64,000 nt of DNA from Burkholderiales bacterium (GCA_016702555.1 JADJDV010000007.1:372001-436000), one strand, 5' to 3'. Shown: positions 1 to 10,283, counted from the first letter of the stretch. A program made the numbers and translations. Notes: generated by a model from the letters alone, not told the origin.

Positions 1-726
1 GCGTTCAAGGAGGCGCTGCCGCTCACCGGCATCGTGCTGACCAAGATGGACGGCGATTCGCGCGGCGGCGCGGCGCTGTCGGTTCGCCAGGTGACGGGCG
101 CGCCGATCAAGTTTGCTGGCGTCAGCGAGAAGATCGACGGCCTGGAAGTGTTCGACGCCGAGCGCCACGCCGGGCGCATCCTGGGCATGGGCGACGTGGT
201 GGCGCTGGTCGAGCAGGTCACCGCCAACGTCGACATCGAAGCCGCCAAGAAGCTGGCCGACAAGGTCAAGAGCGGCAGCGGCTTCGATCTGCAGGATTTT
301 CTGGGTCAACTACAGCAAATGAAGCAGATGGGCGGCCTCGGCAGCCTGATGGAGAAGCTGCCCAGCCAGCTTGCCGGCAAGGCGACCGATGCCGATCTGG
401 CGCGCGCCGAGAAAGACATCAAGCGCAAGGAAGGCATCATCTGCAGCATGACGCCGCTGGAGCGCAGCAAGCCCGAGCTGCTCAAGGCCACGCGCAAGCG
501 CCGCATCGCCGCCGGCGCCGGCGTGCAGGTGCAGGAAGTCAACCGCCTGCTGAAGGAGTTCGAGCAGATGCAGGGGATGATGAAGCAGTTCAAGGGCGGC
601 GCCATGGCCAAGATGATGCGCCGCATGGGCGGCGCCAAGGGCCTGGGCGGCCTGCTGGGCGGCGGTGGCATGCCGCCGCTGCCGCCGGGTTTCGGCGGGC
701 CGGGCGGGCCGAAGCGGCCGTTCTGA
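1..726 (+). CDS. ffh: Signal recognition particle protein Ffh, C-terminal part (5' end outside window)
   Basis: This is the SRP54-type GTPase that binds 4.5S RNA and signal sequences of nascent membrane proteins. The open frame enters from the left edge, so the N-terminal domain and the first GTPase motifs are missing. The 241 visible residues start in the G domain: the TKMD guanine-specificity motif is at visible residues 14-17, followed by the DSRGGAALS stretch. The Met- and Gly-rich M domain follows (QQMKQMGGLG, MQGMMKQF, KMMRRMGG), with a Gly/Pro-rich tail typical of betaproteobacterial Ffh. The internal ATG at 34 is not the start. The stop abuts the stop of the convergent MOSC gene. Confidence 0.97.
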   Translation, partial: AFKEALPLTGIVLTKMDGDSRGGAALSVRQVTGAPIKFAGVSEKIDGLEVFDAERHAGRILGMGDVVALVEQVTANVDIEAAKKLADKVKSGSGFDLQDFLGQLQQMKQMGGLGSLMEKLPSQLAGKATDADLARAEKDIKRKEGIICSMTPLERSKPELLKATRKRRIAAGAGVQVQEVNRLLKEFEQMQGMMKQFKGGAMAKMMRRMGGAKGLGGLLGGGGMPPLPPGFGGPGGPKRPF

Positions 727-1596
727 TCAGGAAAAATACCAGTCGGCGCTGACTTCGTCGCCCACCCGCAGCGTGTGCCCGGCGCCTGCCAGGATGATGG
801 CGTTCATGCCGAAGCTCAGCGCGCCGTCCAGGCGGGCATCGGCGCGGTAGCCCTGCAGCGTGTCGAGCACCGCGGTGCCGGTCGCACCAGTCGCTGGATC
901 GACGTCGGGGATCGGGCAGCGGCCGCAGGGCTTGACCAGTTTCAGGCGCACTTCGCCCTCGGCGGTGGCGATGCGCAGTTCCTGCACCCGGTCCTCGTCG
1001 TGCGGCTCCAGGCCGGCTAGCACCAGGTTGGGCCGAAAGCGTTCGATGCCGACCGGCGCGTGCCCGCCCGAGGCCAGGCGCCGGTTCAGCTCGGCCAGCG
1101 AGCCTTCACCGATCACCAGCAGCGGAAAGCCGTCGGCAAACTCGATCGGCGCTTCCACGCCGCCGGTCCAGCGGCGCGAGGCCAGGCGCCGTACCTCGGG
1201 ATCGAAGCGCGCCAGCCGCAGGCCGGGCTGGCCGAGGAAGTCGCTGAACCATTGCGCCGCCACGCCGCCCATGTCCCAGGCCTCGGCCTCGTCGTCCCAG
1301 ACGCGCACGCGCGCTGGCCGCTCGACCTCGTTGATGCCCAGGTGCAGCGCCAGCATGCCGGGTGCGCGCAGCACCACCTCCAGCCGCTTGAACTGCGGGC
1401 GCACCAGGGCCAGGCGCGGGAACTCGCGCTGGGTGACGAAGCGGCCGGCGGCGTCGACCACCATCCAGGCGCGGTCGAGGTCGAACCCGGTCTCCACCAG
1501 CAGCGCCTCGGGCAATTCGATGCCGGCGCAGGACTTGACGGGGTGGACGAACAGGCGCGCGATGCGGGTGCGCAGATCGGGATCGGTGGCGGACAT
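727..1596 (-). CDS. MOSC domain-containing protein
   Basis: A 289-residue protein with an N-terminal MOSC beta-barrel domain (LFVHPVKSCAGIELPEA near residue 15, DRAWMVVD near 40) and a C-terminal MOSC domain containing RFRPNLVL and the conserved cysteine in KPCGRCPIPDVDP. MOSC proteins handle sulfur or molybdenum cofactor chemistry, for example as partners of mitochondrial-type amidoxime reductases (known for the family). No ferredoxin domain is fused. The start at 1596 (MSATDPDLRT) is preferred over upstream in-frame starts because the longer N-terminus is Arg/Cys-rich noise overlapping the divergent ubiH-like promoter region. Substrate not predictable. Confidence 0.85.
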   Translation of the reverse strand: MSATDPDLRTRIARLFVHPVKSCAGIELPEALLVETGFDLDRAWMVVDAAGRFVTQREFPRLALVRPQFKRLEVVLRAPGMLALHLGINEVERPARVRVWDDEAEAWDMGGVAAQWFSDFLGQPGLRLARFDPEVRRLASRRWTGGVEAPIEFADGFPLLVIGEGSLAELNRRLASGGHAPVGIERFRPNLVLAGLEPHDEDRVQELRIATAEGEVRLKLVKPCGRCPIPDVDPATGATGTAVLDTLQGYRADARLDGALSFGMNAIILAGAGHTLRVGDEVSADWYFS

Positions 1597-1688
1597 GGGC
1601 GGGCGAGGGATGAAGTGGCGGAAAAGCGCCGCCGATTGTCCGCCATGACCGGCGCCGCGCGCCCGACCCGGCCTTCTACAATGCCCGC

Positions 1689-2810
1689 ATGGCCGCCACC
1701 CATGACATCTGCATTCGCGGCGCCGGCATCGTCGGGCGCACGCTGGCGCTGCTCTTGGCGCGTGCGCGTCTGCGCGTCGCACTGGTGGCGGGTCCCGAGG
1801 CGCCGGCCGCCGACGTGCGCGCCTACGCGCTCAACGCGGCGGCGCGCCGCCTGCTGAGCAGCGTGCGCTGCTGGCCCGACGAGCGCGCCGCCACGCCGGT
1901 GACGGCGATGCAGGTCTATGGCGACCAGCGTGGCGCGCTGCGCTTTGCCGCCGACGCGCAGGACGTGCCGGCGCTGAACTGGATCGTCGACGTGCCGGTG
2001 CTCGAGCGCCAGCTGGCCGAGGCGGTCGGCTACCAGGGCGATATCGAGATCGTCGCCGCGCCGGTGCCGGCCGCGCTGACGGTGGTCTGCGAAGGCCGCG
2101 CCAGCCGCACGCGCGCCGAGCTGGGGGTCGAGTTCGAGACCACGCGCTACCCGCAGCACGCCATCGCCACCCGGCTGGATTGTGAGCGCGCGCACGAGCA
2201 GGTGGCGCACCAGTGGTTCACGCCGGAAGGCGACATCCTGGCGCTGCTGCCGCTGGATGGGCCGCGCGGCCACCAGGTGGCCATGGTCTGGTCGGTGCGC
2301 GAGGAGCGCGTGGCCGAGCTGATGGCGCTGGACGACGCGGCCTTTGCCGCGCGCGTGTTCGAGCACAGCAGCGGTGTGCTGGGCGCGCTTGACGTGGTCG
2401 GTGCGCGTGCGCGCTGGCCGCTGCTGCTGGCGCGCGCGACGCGCTGGGTCGGCCGCATGCCGGAGCGGCCGCAGGACAGCTGGGCGCTGGCCGGCGACGC
2501 CGCGCACGCCATGCATCCGCTGGCCGGCCAGGGCCTGAACGTGGGCCTGGGCGACGTCGCCGAGCTGGCGCGCCTGCTCGGCACGCGCGAGGCCTGGCGC
2601 TCGCCCGGCGACATGAAGCTGCTGCGCCGCTACGAGCGCGCGCGCCAGGGCGACTGGCTGCGCATGAGCCTGGCCACCGACGGCCTGCAGCAATTGTTCG
2701 GCCGCACCGAGCCGGCGGCGGCGCTGCTGCGCAACTGGGGCATGAACCTGTTCGACGCCAGCGGGCCGCTGAAGGCGCGCGTGACGCGCCTGGCCATGGG
2801 AGCCGCGTGA
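1689..2810 (+). CDS. UbiH/UbiF/COQ6-family FAD-dependent hydroxylase
   Basis: A 373-residue aromatic-ring hydroxylase of the UbiH/VisC family, expected to act in aerobic ubiquinone biosynthesis. The N-terminal Rossmann motif GAGIVG (residues 11-16) binds FAD. The second FAD signature, GDAAHAMHPLAGQGLN, starts at residue 269. The typical central DG motif is poorly visible. Length fits the family (about 380-400). It is followed 55 bp downstream by a dsbC-like gene. Which ring position it hydroxylates (UbiH, UbiF or UbiI activity) cannot be decided from the sequence, so no symbol is given. Confidence 0.85.
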   Translation: MAATHDICIRGAGIVGRTLALLLARARLRVALVAGPEAPAADVRAYALNAAARRLLSSVRCWPDERAATPVTAMQVYGDQRGALRFAADAQDVPALNWIVDVPVLERQLAEAVGYQGDIEIVAAPVPAALTVVCEGRASRTRAELGVEFETTRYPQHAIATRLDCERAHEQVAHQWFTPEGDILALLPLDGPRGHQVAMVWSVREERVAELMALDDAAFAARVFEHSSGVLGALDVVGARARWPLLLARATRWVGRMPERPQDSWALAGDAAHAMHPLAGQGLNVGLGDVAELARLLGTREAWRSPGDMKLLRRYERARQGDWLRMSLATDGLQQLFGRTEPAAALLRNWGMNLFDASGPLKARVTRLAMGAA

Positions 2811-2865
2811 ACCGCGCGCGGCTCTGACCGGCATCTCTTTCGCAACGACGGATACCCTTCGCATC

Positions 2866-3579
2866 ATGAATCACACCCTTCGTGCCCGATTTGCGCTGCT
2901 GGCCTGCGCGCTGGCCTTTCCCGTGCTGGCGGGGGCGCAGGAAGCCACCATCCGCAAGAACCTGGGTGAACGCATTCCGGCGCTGGCCAAGATCGACGAA
3001 GTCAGCAAGACGCCGATGAACGGCCTGTTCGAGGTGCGCATCGGCACCGACCTGCTGTACACCGACGCCGAGGGCAACTTCCTGATCCAGGGCAGCCTGC
3101 TCGATACCAAGGCGCGCAAGAACCTGACCGAGGAGCGCATCGACAAGCTGACCGCGGTCGACTTCAAGGACCTGGAGCTCAAGCATGCCTTTACCCAGGT
3201 GTTCGGCGACGGCAAGCGCAAGCTGGCGGTGTTCGAGGACCCCAACTGCGGCTACTGCAAGCGTTTCGAGAAGGACTTGCAGAAGGTCGACAACGTCACC
3301 GTGCACTTCTTCCTGATCCCGATCCTGGGCGCCGACTCGGTGGAGAAGTCGCGCCAGATCTGGTGCAGCGCCGACAAGCTCAAGGCCTGGAACGACTGGA
3401 TGCTGCGCGACGTCGCGCCCAAGGGCCCGGGCAGCTGCAACACCGACGCGCTGACGGCGAACCTGGAGTTCGCCAAGAAGTACCGCATCACCGGCACGCC
3501 GACGCTGATCTTCGCCGACGGCAAGCGCGTGCCTGGCGCCATCAACACCCAGCAGATCGAGCAGAACCTGGCGCGCTGA
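2866..3579 (+). CDS. dsbC: Periplasmic thiol:disulfide isomerase, DsbC/DsbG family
   Basis: A 237-residue exported protein. The first about 24 residues form a Sec signal peptide (LLACALAFPVLAGAQ, cleavage after AGA). An N-terminal dimerisation domain follows, then a thioredoxin-fold domain with the active site C128-G-Y-C131 in the context FEDPNCGYCKRF, the DsbC signature. A second cysteine pair (around IWCSAD and GSCNTD) matches the structural disulfide of DsbC. A cis-Pro loop (TGTPTLIF) lies near residue 210. It should isomerise wrong disulfides in the periplasm and be kept reduced by a DsbD, a homologue of which lies at 22789-25029. Confidence 0.93.
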   Translation: MNHTLRARFALLACALAFPVLAGAQEATIRKNLGERIPALAKIDEVSKTPMNGLFEVRIGTDLLYTDAEGNFLIQGSLLDTKARKNLTEERIDKLTAVDFKDLELKHAFTQVFGDGKRKLAVFEDPNCGYCKRFEKDLQKVDNVTVHFFLIPILGADSVEKSRQIWCSADKLKAWNDWMLRDVAPKGPGSCNTDALTANLEFAKKYRITGTPTLIFADGKRVPGAINTQQIEQNLAR

Positions 3580-3621
3580 CGCGGCGCGCAGGCCCGGCCG
3601 CTGTGTATTGCCCCGTTGACG

Positions 3622-5439
3622 ATGGCCACCCGTCGACCCGCGCCCCCGCCTGAGGCCGGTGCCGCGCCGCTGCACTACCAGGTGTCGGTGGCCAGCCTGG
3701 AACGGCATCGCTACGCGGTCGAGTTGACGGTGGCGCAGCCGGCGGCGCGCCAGCGCGTGTCGCTGCCGGTGTGGATTCCGGGTAGTTATCTGGTGCGCGA
3801 ATTCGCGCGCCACCTGCACGGCCTGACGGCGCGGCAGGGCCGCCGCGCCTGCGCCCCGGTGCAGATCGACAAGTGCAGTTGGGACATCGAGTGCGACCCG
3901 CGCCGGCCGCTGGTGCTGCGCTACGAGGTCTACGCCTTCGACGACTCGGTGCGCACCGCCTGGCTGGACGCCGAGCGCGGCTTCTTCAATGGCACCAGCC
4001 TGCTGCTGCGCGTGCATGGGCACGAGGAAGTCGCGCATGCGCTCACCGTGCTGGCGCCGCCCCAGCGGCCCGATTGGCAACTGGCCACCGCCATGAGCCC
4101 GCAGGCGGTTGACCGGCGCGGCTTTGGCCGCTACGTCGCCGCCGACTACGCCGAGCTGGTCGATCACCCGGTCGAGCTGGGCGCGTTCTGGAGCGGCCGC
4201 TTCCAGGCCGGCGGTGTGCCGCACCGCTTCGTTGTCGCCGGCGCCGCGCCCTCCTTCGACGGCGCGCGCCTGCTGCGCGACGTGCAGAAGATCTGCGAGG
4301 CCGCGATCCGCTTCTGGCACGGTGCCGGGCGGCCACCGCACCGGCACTATCTGTTCATGCTGAACGCCGTCGACGAAGGCTACGGCGGCCTCGAGCACCG
4401 CAGCAGCACGGCCCTGATCTGCGCGCGCGGCGAACTGCCGCGGCAGGGCGCGCCCGCCAGCGCGGCGCGCGTGGGCGACGGCTACCTGACCCTGCTGGGC
4501 CTGATCAGCCACGAGTATTTCCACACCTGGAACGTCAAGCGCTTGCGGCCGGCCGAGTTATCGAACTACGACTATGCCGGCGAGAACTACACGCGCCTGC
4601 TGTGGTTCTTCGAGGGCTTCACCAGCTACTACGACGACCTGCTGCTGCGCCGCGCCGGCCTGATCGACGACGCGGCCTACCTGAAGCTGCTGACCAAGAA
4701 CATCAACCAGGTGCTGCAGGCGCCGGGGCGGCGCGCGCAGTCGGTGGCGCAGGCCAGCTTCGACGCCTGGGTGCGCTACTACCGCCCGGACGAGAACACG
4801 CCCAACAGCACCATCAGCTACTACACCAAGGGCGCGCTGGTCGCGCTGTGCCTTGACCTGACGCTGCGCCGCGAAGAGCGCGGCACGCTCGACGAGGTGA
4901 TGCGCGCGGTCTGGCGCCGCTGCGGCGGTGGCCCCATGAGCGAGGCCGACTTCACCGCCGTGCTGGCCGAGGCCGGTGGGCGCGACTTCAGCCGCGAACT
5001 GGCGCACTGGGTGCACGGCACCGACGAGCTGCCGCTGCGGGAACTGCTGGAAAGCCAGGGCGTGACGGTCAGCGAAGAGCCGTCGCAGTGGGCGCAGGTG
5101 CTGGGCCTGCGCGTGGGTGAGGGTGCCGGCGGCATCAGCCTCAAGGTGGTGCTGGACGGCGGCCCGGCCGCGCAGGCCGGCATGGCGGCGGGCGACGAAT
5201 GGCTGGGCATCGAGTTGCCGCCGCGCCGCGGCGCGCCCACCACCCCGCCCGCGGCCTGGCGCCTGATGCGCGTGGATGAAGTGCCGCTGTACGCCGGTGC
5301 CGCGCGGCGCGTGACGGCGCTGGTGGCGCGCGACAAGCGGCTGCTGCGCCTGCCGCTGGCGCTGCCCCGGCAGACCACCACCTGGCGCCTGCTGGCGCCC
5401 AGCGGTGGCAGCGACCGCGCAACGTGGCCCGGCCGCTGA
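3622..5439 (+). CDS. M61-family metallopeptidase with PDZ domain (glycyl aminopeptidase-like)
   Basis: A 605-residue zinc peptidase. The N-terminal beta domain contains VWIPGSYLVREFARHL, typical of peptidase M61. The catalytic motif HEYFHTWNVKRLRP begins at residue 297 (zinc ligands H297 and H301), with the third ligand in FFEGFTSYYDD near residue 331. A C-terminal PDZ domain follows (LKVVLDGGPAAQAGMAAGDE). Known relatives are cytoplasmic glycyl aminopeptidases; no signal peptide is seen here. ATG at 3622 is chosen over TTG at 3616. The 3' end overlaps the next gene by 16 bp, suggesting translational coupling. Confidence 0.92.
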   Translation: MATRRPAPPPEAGAAPLHYQVSVASLERHRYAVELTVAQPAARQRVSLPVWIPGSYLVREFARHLHGLTARQGRRACAPVQIDKCSWDIECDPRRPLVLRYEVYAFDDSVRTAWLDAERGFFNGTSLLLRVHGHEEVAHALTVLAPPQRPDWQLATAMSPQAVDRRGFGRYVAADYAELVDHPVELGAFWSGRFQAGGVPHRFVVAGAAPSFDGARLLRDVQKICEAAIRFWHGAGRPPHRHYLFMLNAVDEGYGGLEHRSSTALICARGELPRQGAPASAARVGDGYLTLLGLISHEYFHTWNVKRLRPAELSNYDYAGENYTRLLWFFEGFTSYYDDLLLRRAGLIDDAAYLKLLTKNINQVLQAPGRRAQSVAQASFDAWVRYYRPDENTPNSTISYYTKGALVALCLDLTLRREERGTLDEVMRAVWRRCGGGPMSEADFTAVLAEAGGRDFSRELAHWVHGTDELPLRELLESQGVTVSEEPSQWAQVLGLRVGEGAGGISLKVVLDGGPAAQAGMAAGDEWLGIELPPRRGAPTTPPAAWRLMRVDEVPLYAGAARRVTALVARDKRLLRLPLALPRQTTTWRLLAPSGGSDRATWPGR

Positions 5440-6575
5440 GTCGCCGCTGGCGCTGGCGCGCCGAGACCGCGCTGTGGGTGTCGCTGGCGCTGGTGCTGCT
5501 GGCGCACCTGCTGGTGCTGCTGGCCTTGCGCCAGTGGCTGCAACCGCCCAGCCTGCTGCGGCAGATGGCGCCGCCGCTGTACACCCGCACCATCGCGCCG
5601 CAAGCGCCGCCCGTGGCGGTGGCGGTGGCACCCGCCGCGGCGGCGCCGAGCGCGCCACCGCCCCGGCCCACGGCGCGCATCCGCCGGGCGCGTCCGCCGG
5701 CCGCCGCCCGTGCCGATCAGCGCGTCGCTGCGGCGCCCGCCGAGCCGGCCAGTGTGCCCGAGCGCGCGGACGAGCCGTCGTCGGAGGCGCCGCCGCTGGT
5801 GGATGCGCCCGAGTCACAACGGCTGGCCGACGCGCCCGCGCCGCCCGCGTCGGCGCCGCTGGCCGCCGCCCCGGCACCTGCGGAGGTGGCGTCAGCGCCT
5901 GCTTCGGCTCCGGTAGCCGCCGCGCCACCCGCGTTCCTCGCCAGCTGGCCGGGCGACACCCGCCTGAGCTACAAGCTGGGCGGCAACTACCGGGGCGAAC
6001 TGCACGGCGATGCGCGCGTGCTGTGGCAGCGCGACGGCACGCGCTACCACACGGCGGTGGAACTGAACGCGGGCCTGCTGGTTTCGCTCAGCTTCACCAG
6101 CCAGGGCGAGATCACCGCCGAAGGCCTGGTGCCCGAGGTGTACGAGGAAACCCTGCGCGGGCGCCGGCGCGGCGTGCGCATCGGCGCCGACGTGCGCCTG
6201 AACGACGGCACCCGCGTGGCGCGCCCGGCGGCGGTGCAGGACACCGCCAGCCAGTTCGTCGAGCTGGGTCACCGCTTCTCGACCGGCGCGGTGCGGCTGG
6301 AGCCAGGCGCGCAGGTGCGCTTCTCGATGGCGCGGCCGGGCGGCGTCGACGACTGGACCTACGACGTTGTCGGCGAGGAAGTGCTGCACCTGCCCCGGCT
6401 CGGCGCCGTGCCCACCTTCCACCTCAGGCCGCGCCCACTGACCAAGCCGCGCGGCCCCATCACGGCCGAGATCTGGTACGCCCCCAGCCTGCAATACCTG
6501 CCCGTGCGCATCCGCATCAACCAGGGACCAGACACCTATATCGACCTGCTGGTGGATCGCATCGAGCAGCAGTGA
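5424..6575 (+). CDS. DUF3108 domain-containing membrane-anchored protein
   Basis: A 383-residue protein starting at GTG 5424 inside the end of the M61 gene. A single N-terminal membrane segment (residues about 14-35, Leu/Val-rich) is followed by a long Pro/Ala/Arg-rich linker (about residues 50-165) and a C-terminal globular domain. That domain begins near WPGDTRLSYKLGGNYRG and includes YRGELHGDARVLWQRDGTRY and EIWYAPSLQYLPVRIRI, which match DUF3108, a family of periplasmic beta-rich proteins without known activity. The architecture suggests an inner-membrane anchor with a spacer crossing the periplasm. Confidence 0.8.
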   Translation: MARPLSRRWRWRAETALWVSLALVLLAHLLVLLALRQWLQPPSLLRQMAPPLYTRTIAPQAPPVAVAVAPAAAAPSAPPPRPTARIRRARPPAAARADQRVAAAPAEPASVPERADEPSSEAPPLVDAPESQRLADAPAPPASAPLAAAPAPAEVASAPASAPVAAAPPAFLASWPGDTRLSYKLGGNYRGELHGDARVLWQRDGTRYHTAVELNAGLLVSLSFTSQGEITAEGLVPEVYEETLRGRRRGVRIGADVRLNDGTRVARPAAVQDTASQFVELGHRFSTGAVRLEPGAQVRFSMARPGGVDDWTYDVVGEEVLHLPRLGAVPTFHLRPRPLTKPRGPITAEIWYAPSLQYLPVRIRINQGPDTYIDLLVDRIEQQ

Positions 6576-6612
6576 GGGGCATGTCCTGACGGCGATGCGT
6601 CAATAGTCCGAT

Positions 6613-6715
6613 GGCCGCGGAGCAGGCCAGACCAGCGGACGCCGTGGCCGGACCTGCGCCGGCCACGGGCGTCGTCCCCCTGGGCGAAGGCGCCGCAGGC
6701 GACTCCGGGGGGAGC
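6613..6715. repeat. Dispersed 3'-flanking repeat, copy 1
   Basis: About 100 bp sharing extended identity with 63427-63527 and, in reverse, 52064-52180: a GGCCGCGGAGCAGGCC end, a GTGGCCGGACCTGCGCC core and a GGCG..GCGACTC.GGGGGG end. In every copy the G-run end touches the stop codon of a gene (here paaK) and the orientation relative to that gene is the same. It can form GC-rich hairpins and may act as a transcript-end or REP-like element. Confidence 0.8.
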
Positions 6716-8017
<1,302 letters not shown>

Positions 8018-8042
8018 GGTGGGTCTCCTTGTTTTTTTGGAC

Positions 8043-8501
8043 TCAGGCTGGATCGACGGGAACCACGGTGCCGGCGATCTGCGTGCTCTTGCCGCGGAAC
8101 AGCGCCACCGTCTGCCCCTTCTGGTTGCTGACGCGGATGTCGTACACGCCGTGCCGCCCGTTCAGCACCTGCTCGACGCCTTCGGCGGTCAGCACGTCAC
8201 CCGCGTGCGCCGGGCGCAGGAACTCGATGCTGCAGCCGTTGGCCACGGTGTTGTGGTTGCGGCTGTTGCAGGCGTAGGCGAAGGTCGAGTCGGCCAGCGT
8301 GAAGATGAAGCCGCCGTGGCAGATCTGGTGGCCGTTCAGGTGCAGCGGCCGCACCGTCATGCGCATGCGGGCGCGGCCCGGCTCGCAGGCGATCAGCTCC
8401 AGCCCCAGGGTGTCTTTCGATGCCGTGTCGAGCGGGAACATCGCCTCGCCGACGCGGCGCGCCAGGTCGATGGCCTGGCGTTCCGTCGATGCCGCCGTCA
8501 T
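8043..8501 (-). CDS. paaI: Hydroxyphenylacetyl-CoA thioesterase PaaI
   Basis: A 152-residue single hotdog-fold thioesterase with the PaaI pattern HGGFIFTLADSTFAYACNSRN (catalytic-type Asp) and the region RMRMTVRPLHLNGHQICHGG. PaaI removes CoA from dead-end ring-hydroxylated phenylacetyl-CoA intermediates. The ATG at 8501 is chosen over the GTG one codon upstream because it makes an ATGA overlap with the stop of paaG, a sign of translational coupling. paaK starts 25 bp downstream. Confidence 0.93.
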   Translation of the reverse strand: MTAASTERQAIDLARRVGEAMFPLDTASKDTLGLELIACEPGRARMRMTVRPLHLNGHQICHGGFIFTLADSTFAYACNSRNHNTVANGCSIEFLRPAHAGDVLTAEGVEQVLNGRHGVYDIRVSNQKGQTVALFRGKSTQIAGTVVPVDPA

Positions 8502-9304
8502 CACTCGCCCTTGAATTGGGCCGGGCGCTTCTGCAGGAAGGCGGTCACGCCTTCGATGTAGTCGTGCGTGAAGCCCAGGCGCGACTGCACGTCGCGCTCC
8601 AGGTCGAGCTGCTCGTCCAGGCTGTGCGTGTGCGCGCCGCGCAGCAGGTGGCGCGTGGCCACCAGCGCCTTGGTCGGCATCGCGGCCAGGCGCTCGGCCA
8701 GGGCGCGGGCGGCGGCCAGCGCGTCGTCGGCCACATCCCAGATCATGCCCATGGCCCTGGCGTCGGCGGCGCTCAGCTTGTCGCCCGTCAGCGCCAGCGC
8801 CATGGCGCGCGCCAGGCCAACGCGCTGCGGCAGCAGCCAGGTGCCGCCCGAGTCCGGCACCAGACCGATCTTGCTGAAGGCCTGGATGAAGCTAGCGCCC
8901 GGTGCGGCAATCGCGATGTCGCAGGCCATGGCCACCGAGGCGCCGGCGCCGGCAGCGACGCCGTTGACGGCGCAAATCGTCGGCACGCGCACCTGGATGA
9001 GGCGGCGCGTGGTGGGGTTGAAGGCCTGGTCGATCACCGGCCCCGGATCGGCGCGGAACATCAGGTCGTCGCCCTCGCGGAAATCGAACTCCGACAGATC
9101 GGCGCCCGCGCAGAACGCGCGCCCGGCGCCGGTCAGCACCAGCGCGCGGATGGCCTTGTTGGCCTCGATGCGGTCAAGCGCCGCCCACAGATCGCGATGC
9201 ATCTGCCGCGTGAAGCTGTTGAGCGAGGCGGGGCGGTTCAGGGTCAGCACGGCGACGGCGCCGTGCTCCTCGTACAGAACGCTGGGTTCCGAGGCTGTGC
9301 TCAT
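8501..9304 (-). CDS. paaG: 2-(1,2-epoxy-1,2-dihydrophenyl)acetyl-CoA isomerase PaaG (crotonase family)
   Basis: A 267-residue crotonase-fold enzyme. Oxyanion-hole motifs are GRAFCAGADLSEF and VNGVAAGAGASVAMACD, with IGLVPDSGGTWLLPQRVG typical of PaaG/PaaB isomerases. In the paa pathway it converts the epoxide to the oxepin form before ring cleavage and also acts in beta-oxidation of the opened chain. The start at 9304 (MSTASEP) has CAAGGAGAC upstream; the longer in-frame extension would run through the operator. Co-directional with paaI and paaK; the ring epoxidase genes (paaABCE) and paaZ are not in this window. Confidence 0.88.
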   Translation of the reverse strand: MSTASEPSVLYEEHGAVAVLTLNRPASLNSFTRQMHRDLWAALDRIEANKAIRALVLTGAGRAFCAGADLSEFDFREGDDLMFRADPGPVIDQAFNPTTRRLIQVRVPTICAVNGVAAGAGASVAMACDIAIAAPGASFIQAFSKIGLVPDSGGTWLLPQRVGLARAMALALTGDKLSAADARAMGMIWDVADDALAAARALAERLAAMPTKALVATRHLLRGAHTHSLDEQLDLERDVQSRLGFTHDYIEGVTAFLQKRPAQFKGE

Positions 9305-9335
9305 GTGTCTTGTCTCCTTGGGGCGCGAATGTACC

Positions 9336-9361
9336 ATTGACCGACTGATCGGTCGGCTAAT
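9336..9361. promoter_or_regulatory. Operator-like palindrome between divergent paa genes
   Basis: The core CCGACTGATCGGTCGG (9341-9356) is an inverted repeat with CCGAC/GTCGG arms and outer ATT/AAT. It lies between the paaG start (9304) and the divergent hydratase start (9429). Such dyads are typical targets of TetR-type PaaR repressors in betaproteobacteria (known for the pathway). No paaR gene is in the window; assignment is inferred. Confidence 0.55.
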
Positions 9362-9428
9362 GACAAAGCCATGCACGGGCTGACGATATAGTGCCAGCTT
9401 GCAGCCGCACACGACACAAGGAGAACCC

Positions 9429-10208
9429 GTGAGCTACGAATTCATCACCGTCCGTACCGAGGGCGACCAGGTCGGCATCGTCACCCTGAACCGGCCCAAG
9501 CAGCTCAATGCGCTCAATGGGCAGCTGATGGTGGAGCTGGGTCAGGCGCTCAAGGCCTTCGATGCCGACCCGGCCATCGGCTGCATGGTCATCACTGGGA
9601 GCGAAAAGGCCTTTGCCGCCGGCGCCGACATCGGCGCCATGGCCACCTACGGCTTTGCCGATGTTTACCGCGACGACTACATCACGCGTGACTGGGAAAC
9701 CATCCGCACCATCCGCAAGCCGGTCATCGCCGCCGTCAGCGGCTTCGCCCTGGGTGGCGGCTGCGAGTTGGCCATGATGTGCGACTTCATCATCGCCGCC
9801 GACAACGCGCGCTTTGGCCAACCCGAGATCAAGCTCGGCATCATCCCCGGTGCCGGCGGCACGCAGCGCCTGCCGCGCGCCGTGGGCAAGGCCAAGGCCA
9901 TGGACCTGGCGCTCACCGGCCGCATGATGGACGCGGCCGAGGCCGAGCGCGCCGGTCTGGTCAGCCGCGTGGTGCCCGCGGACAAGCTGATGGACGAGGT
10001 GCTGGGCGCCGCGCTGCAAATCTGCGGCTTCGGCCAGCTGGCCGTGATGGCGGCCAAGGAATGCGTCAACCGCGCCTTCGAAGGCCCGCTGGCCGACGGC
10101 GTGATGTACGAGCGCCGCCTGTTCCACGCGCTGTTCGCCACCAGCGACCAGAAGGAAGGCATGGACGCCTTCGTCAACAAGCGGCAGGCGGTATTCAAGC
10201 ACCAGTGA
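9429..10208 (+). CDS. Enoyl-CoA hydratase (PaaF/short-chain crotonase type)
   Basis: A 259-residue crotonase with oxyanion-hole motifs EKAFAAGADIGAM and VSGFALGGGCELAMMCD, catalytic glutamate region GQPEIKLGIIPGAGGTQRLPRAVG, and the C-terminal KEGMDAFVNKRQAVFKHQ. It hydrates short 2-enoyl-CoAs; next to paa genes it probably serves as the PaaF-type hydratase of the ring-opened product, but it could be the general short-chain hydratase. The GTG at 9429 is preferred because ACAAGGAGAACCC sits just upstream and MSYEFI is the usual family N-terminus. Transcribed away from paaG across the shared operator. Confidence 0.88.
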   Translation: MSYEFITVRTEGDQVGIVTLNRPKQLNALNGQLMVELGQALKAFDADPAIGCMVITGSEKAFAAGADIGAMATYGFADVYRDDYITRDWETIRTIRKPVIAAVSGFALGGGCELAMMCDFIIAADNARFGQPEIKLGIIPGAGGTQRLPRAVGKAKAMDLALTGRMMDAAEAERAGLVSRVVPADKLMDEVLGAALQICGFGQLAVMAAKECVNRAFEGPLADGVMYERRLFHALFATSDQKEGMDAFVNKRQAVFKHQ

Positions 10209-10277
10209 GGCCGCGAGCCATCTATCAGGACGGCTTCTTGGCGTCGCCACGCCGGCATCGGTGAGGCCGAATTTGCC

Positions 10278-10283
10278 TATAAT
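10278..10283 (+). promoter_or_regulatory. -10 element of the tRNA-Met promoter
   Basis: A perfect TATAAT lies 13 bp before the tRNA 5' end, followed by a GC-rich discriminator as expected for stable RNA promoters. A -35 match is not clear. Confidence 0.6.

Noticed and set aside
727..1782. Longer 351-codon version of the MOSC gene
   Set aside because: The first 62 codons are Arg/Cys-rich with no similarity to the family and overlap the 5' end of the divergent hydroxylase gene.
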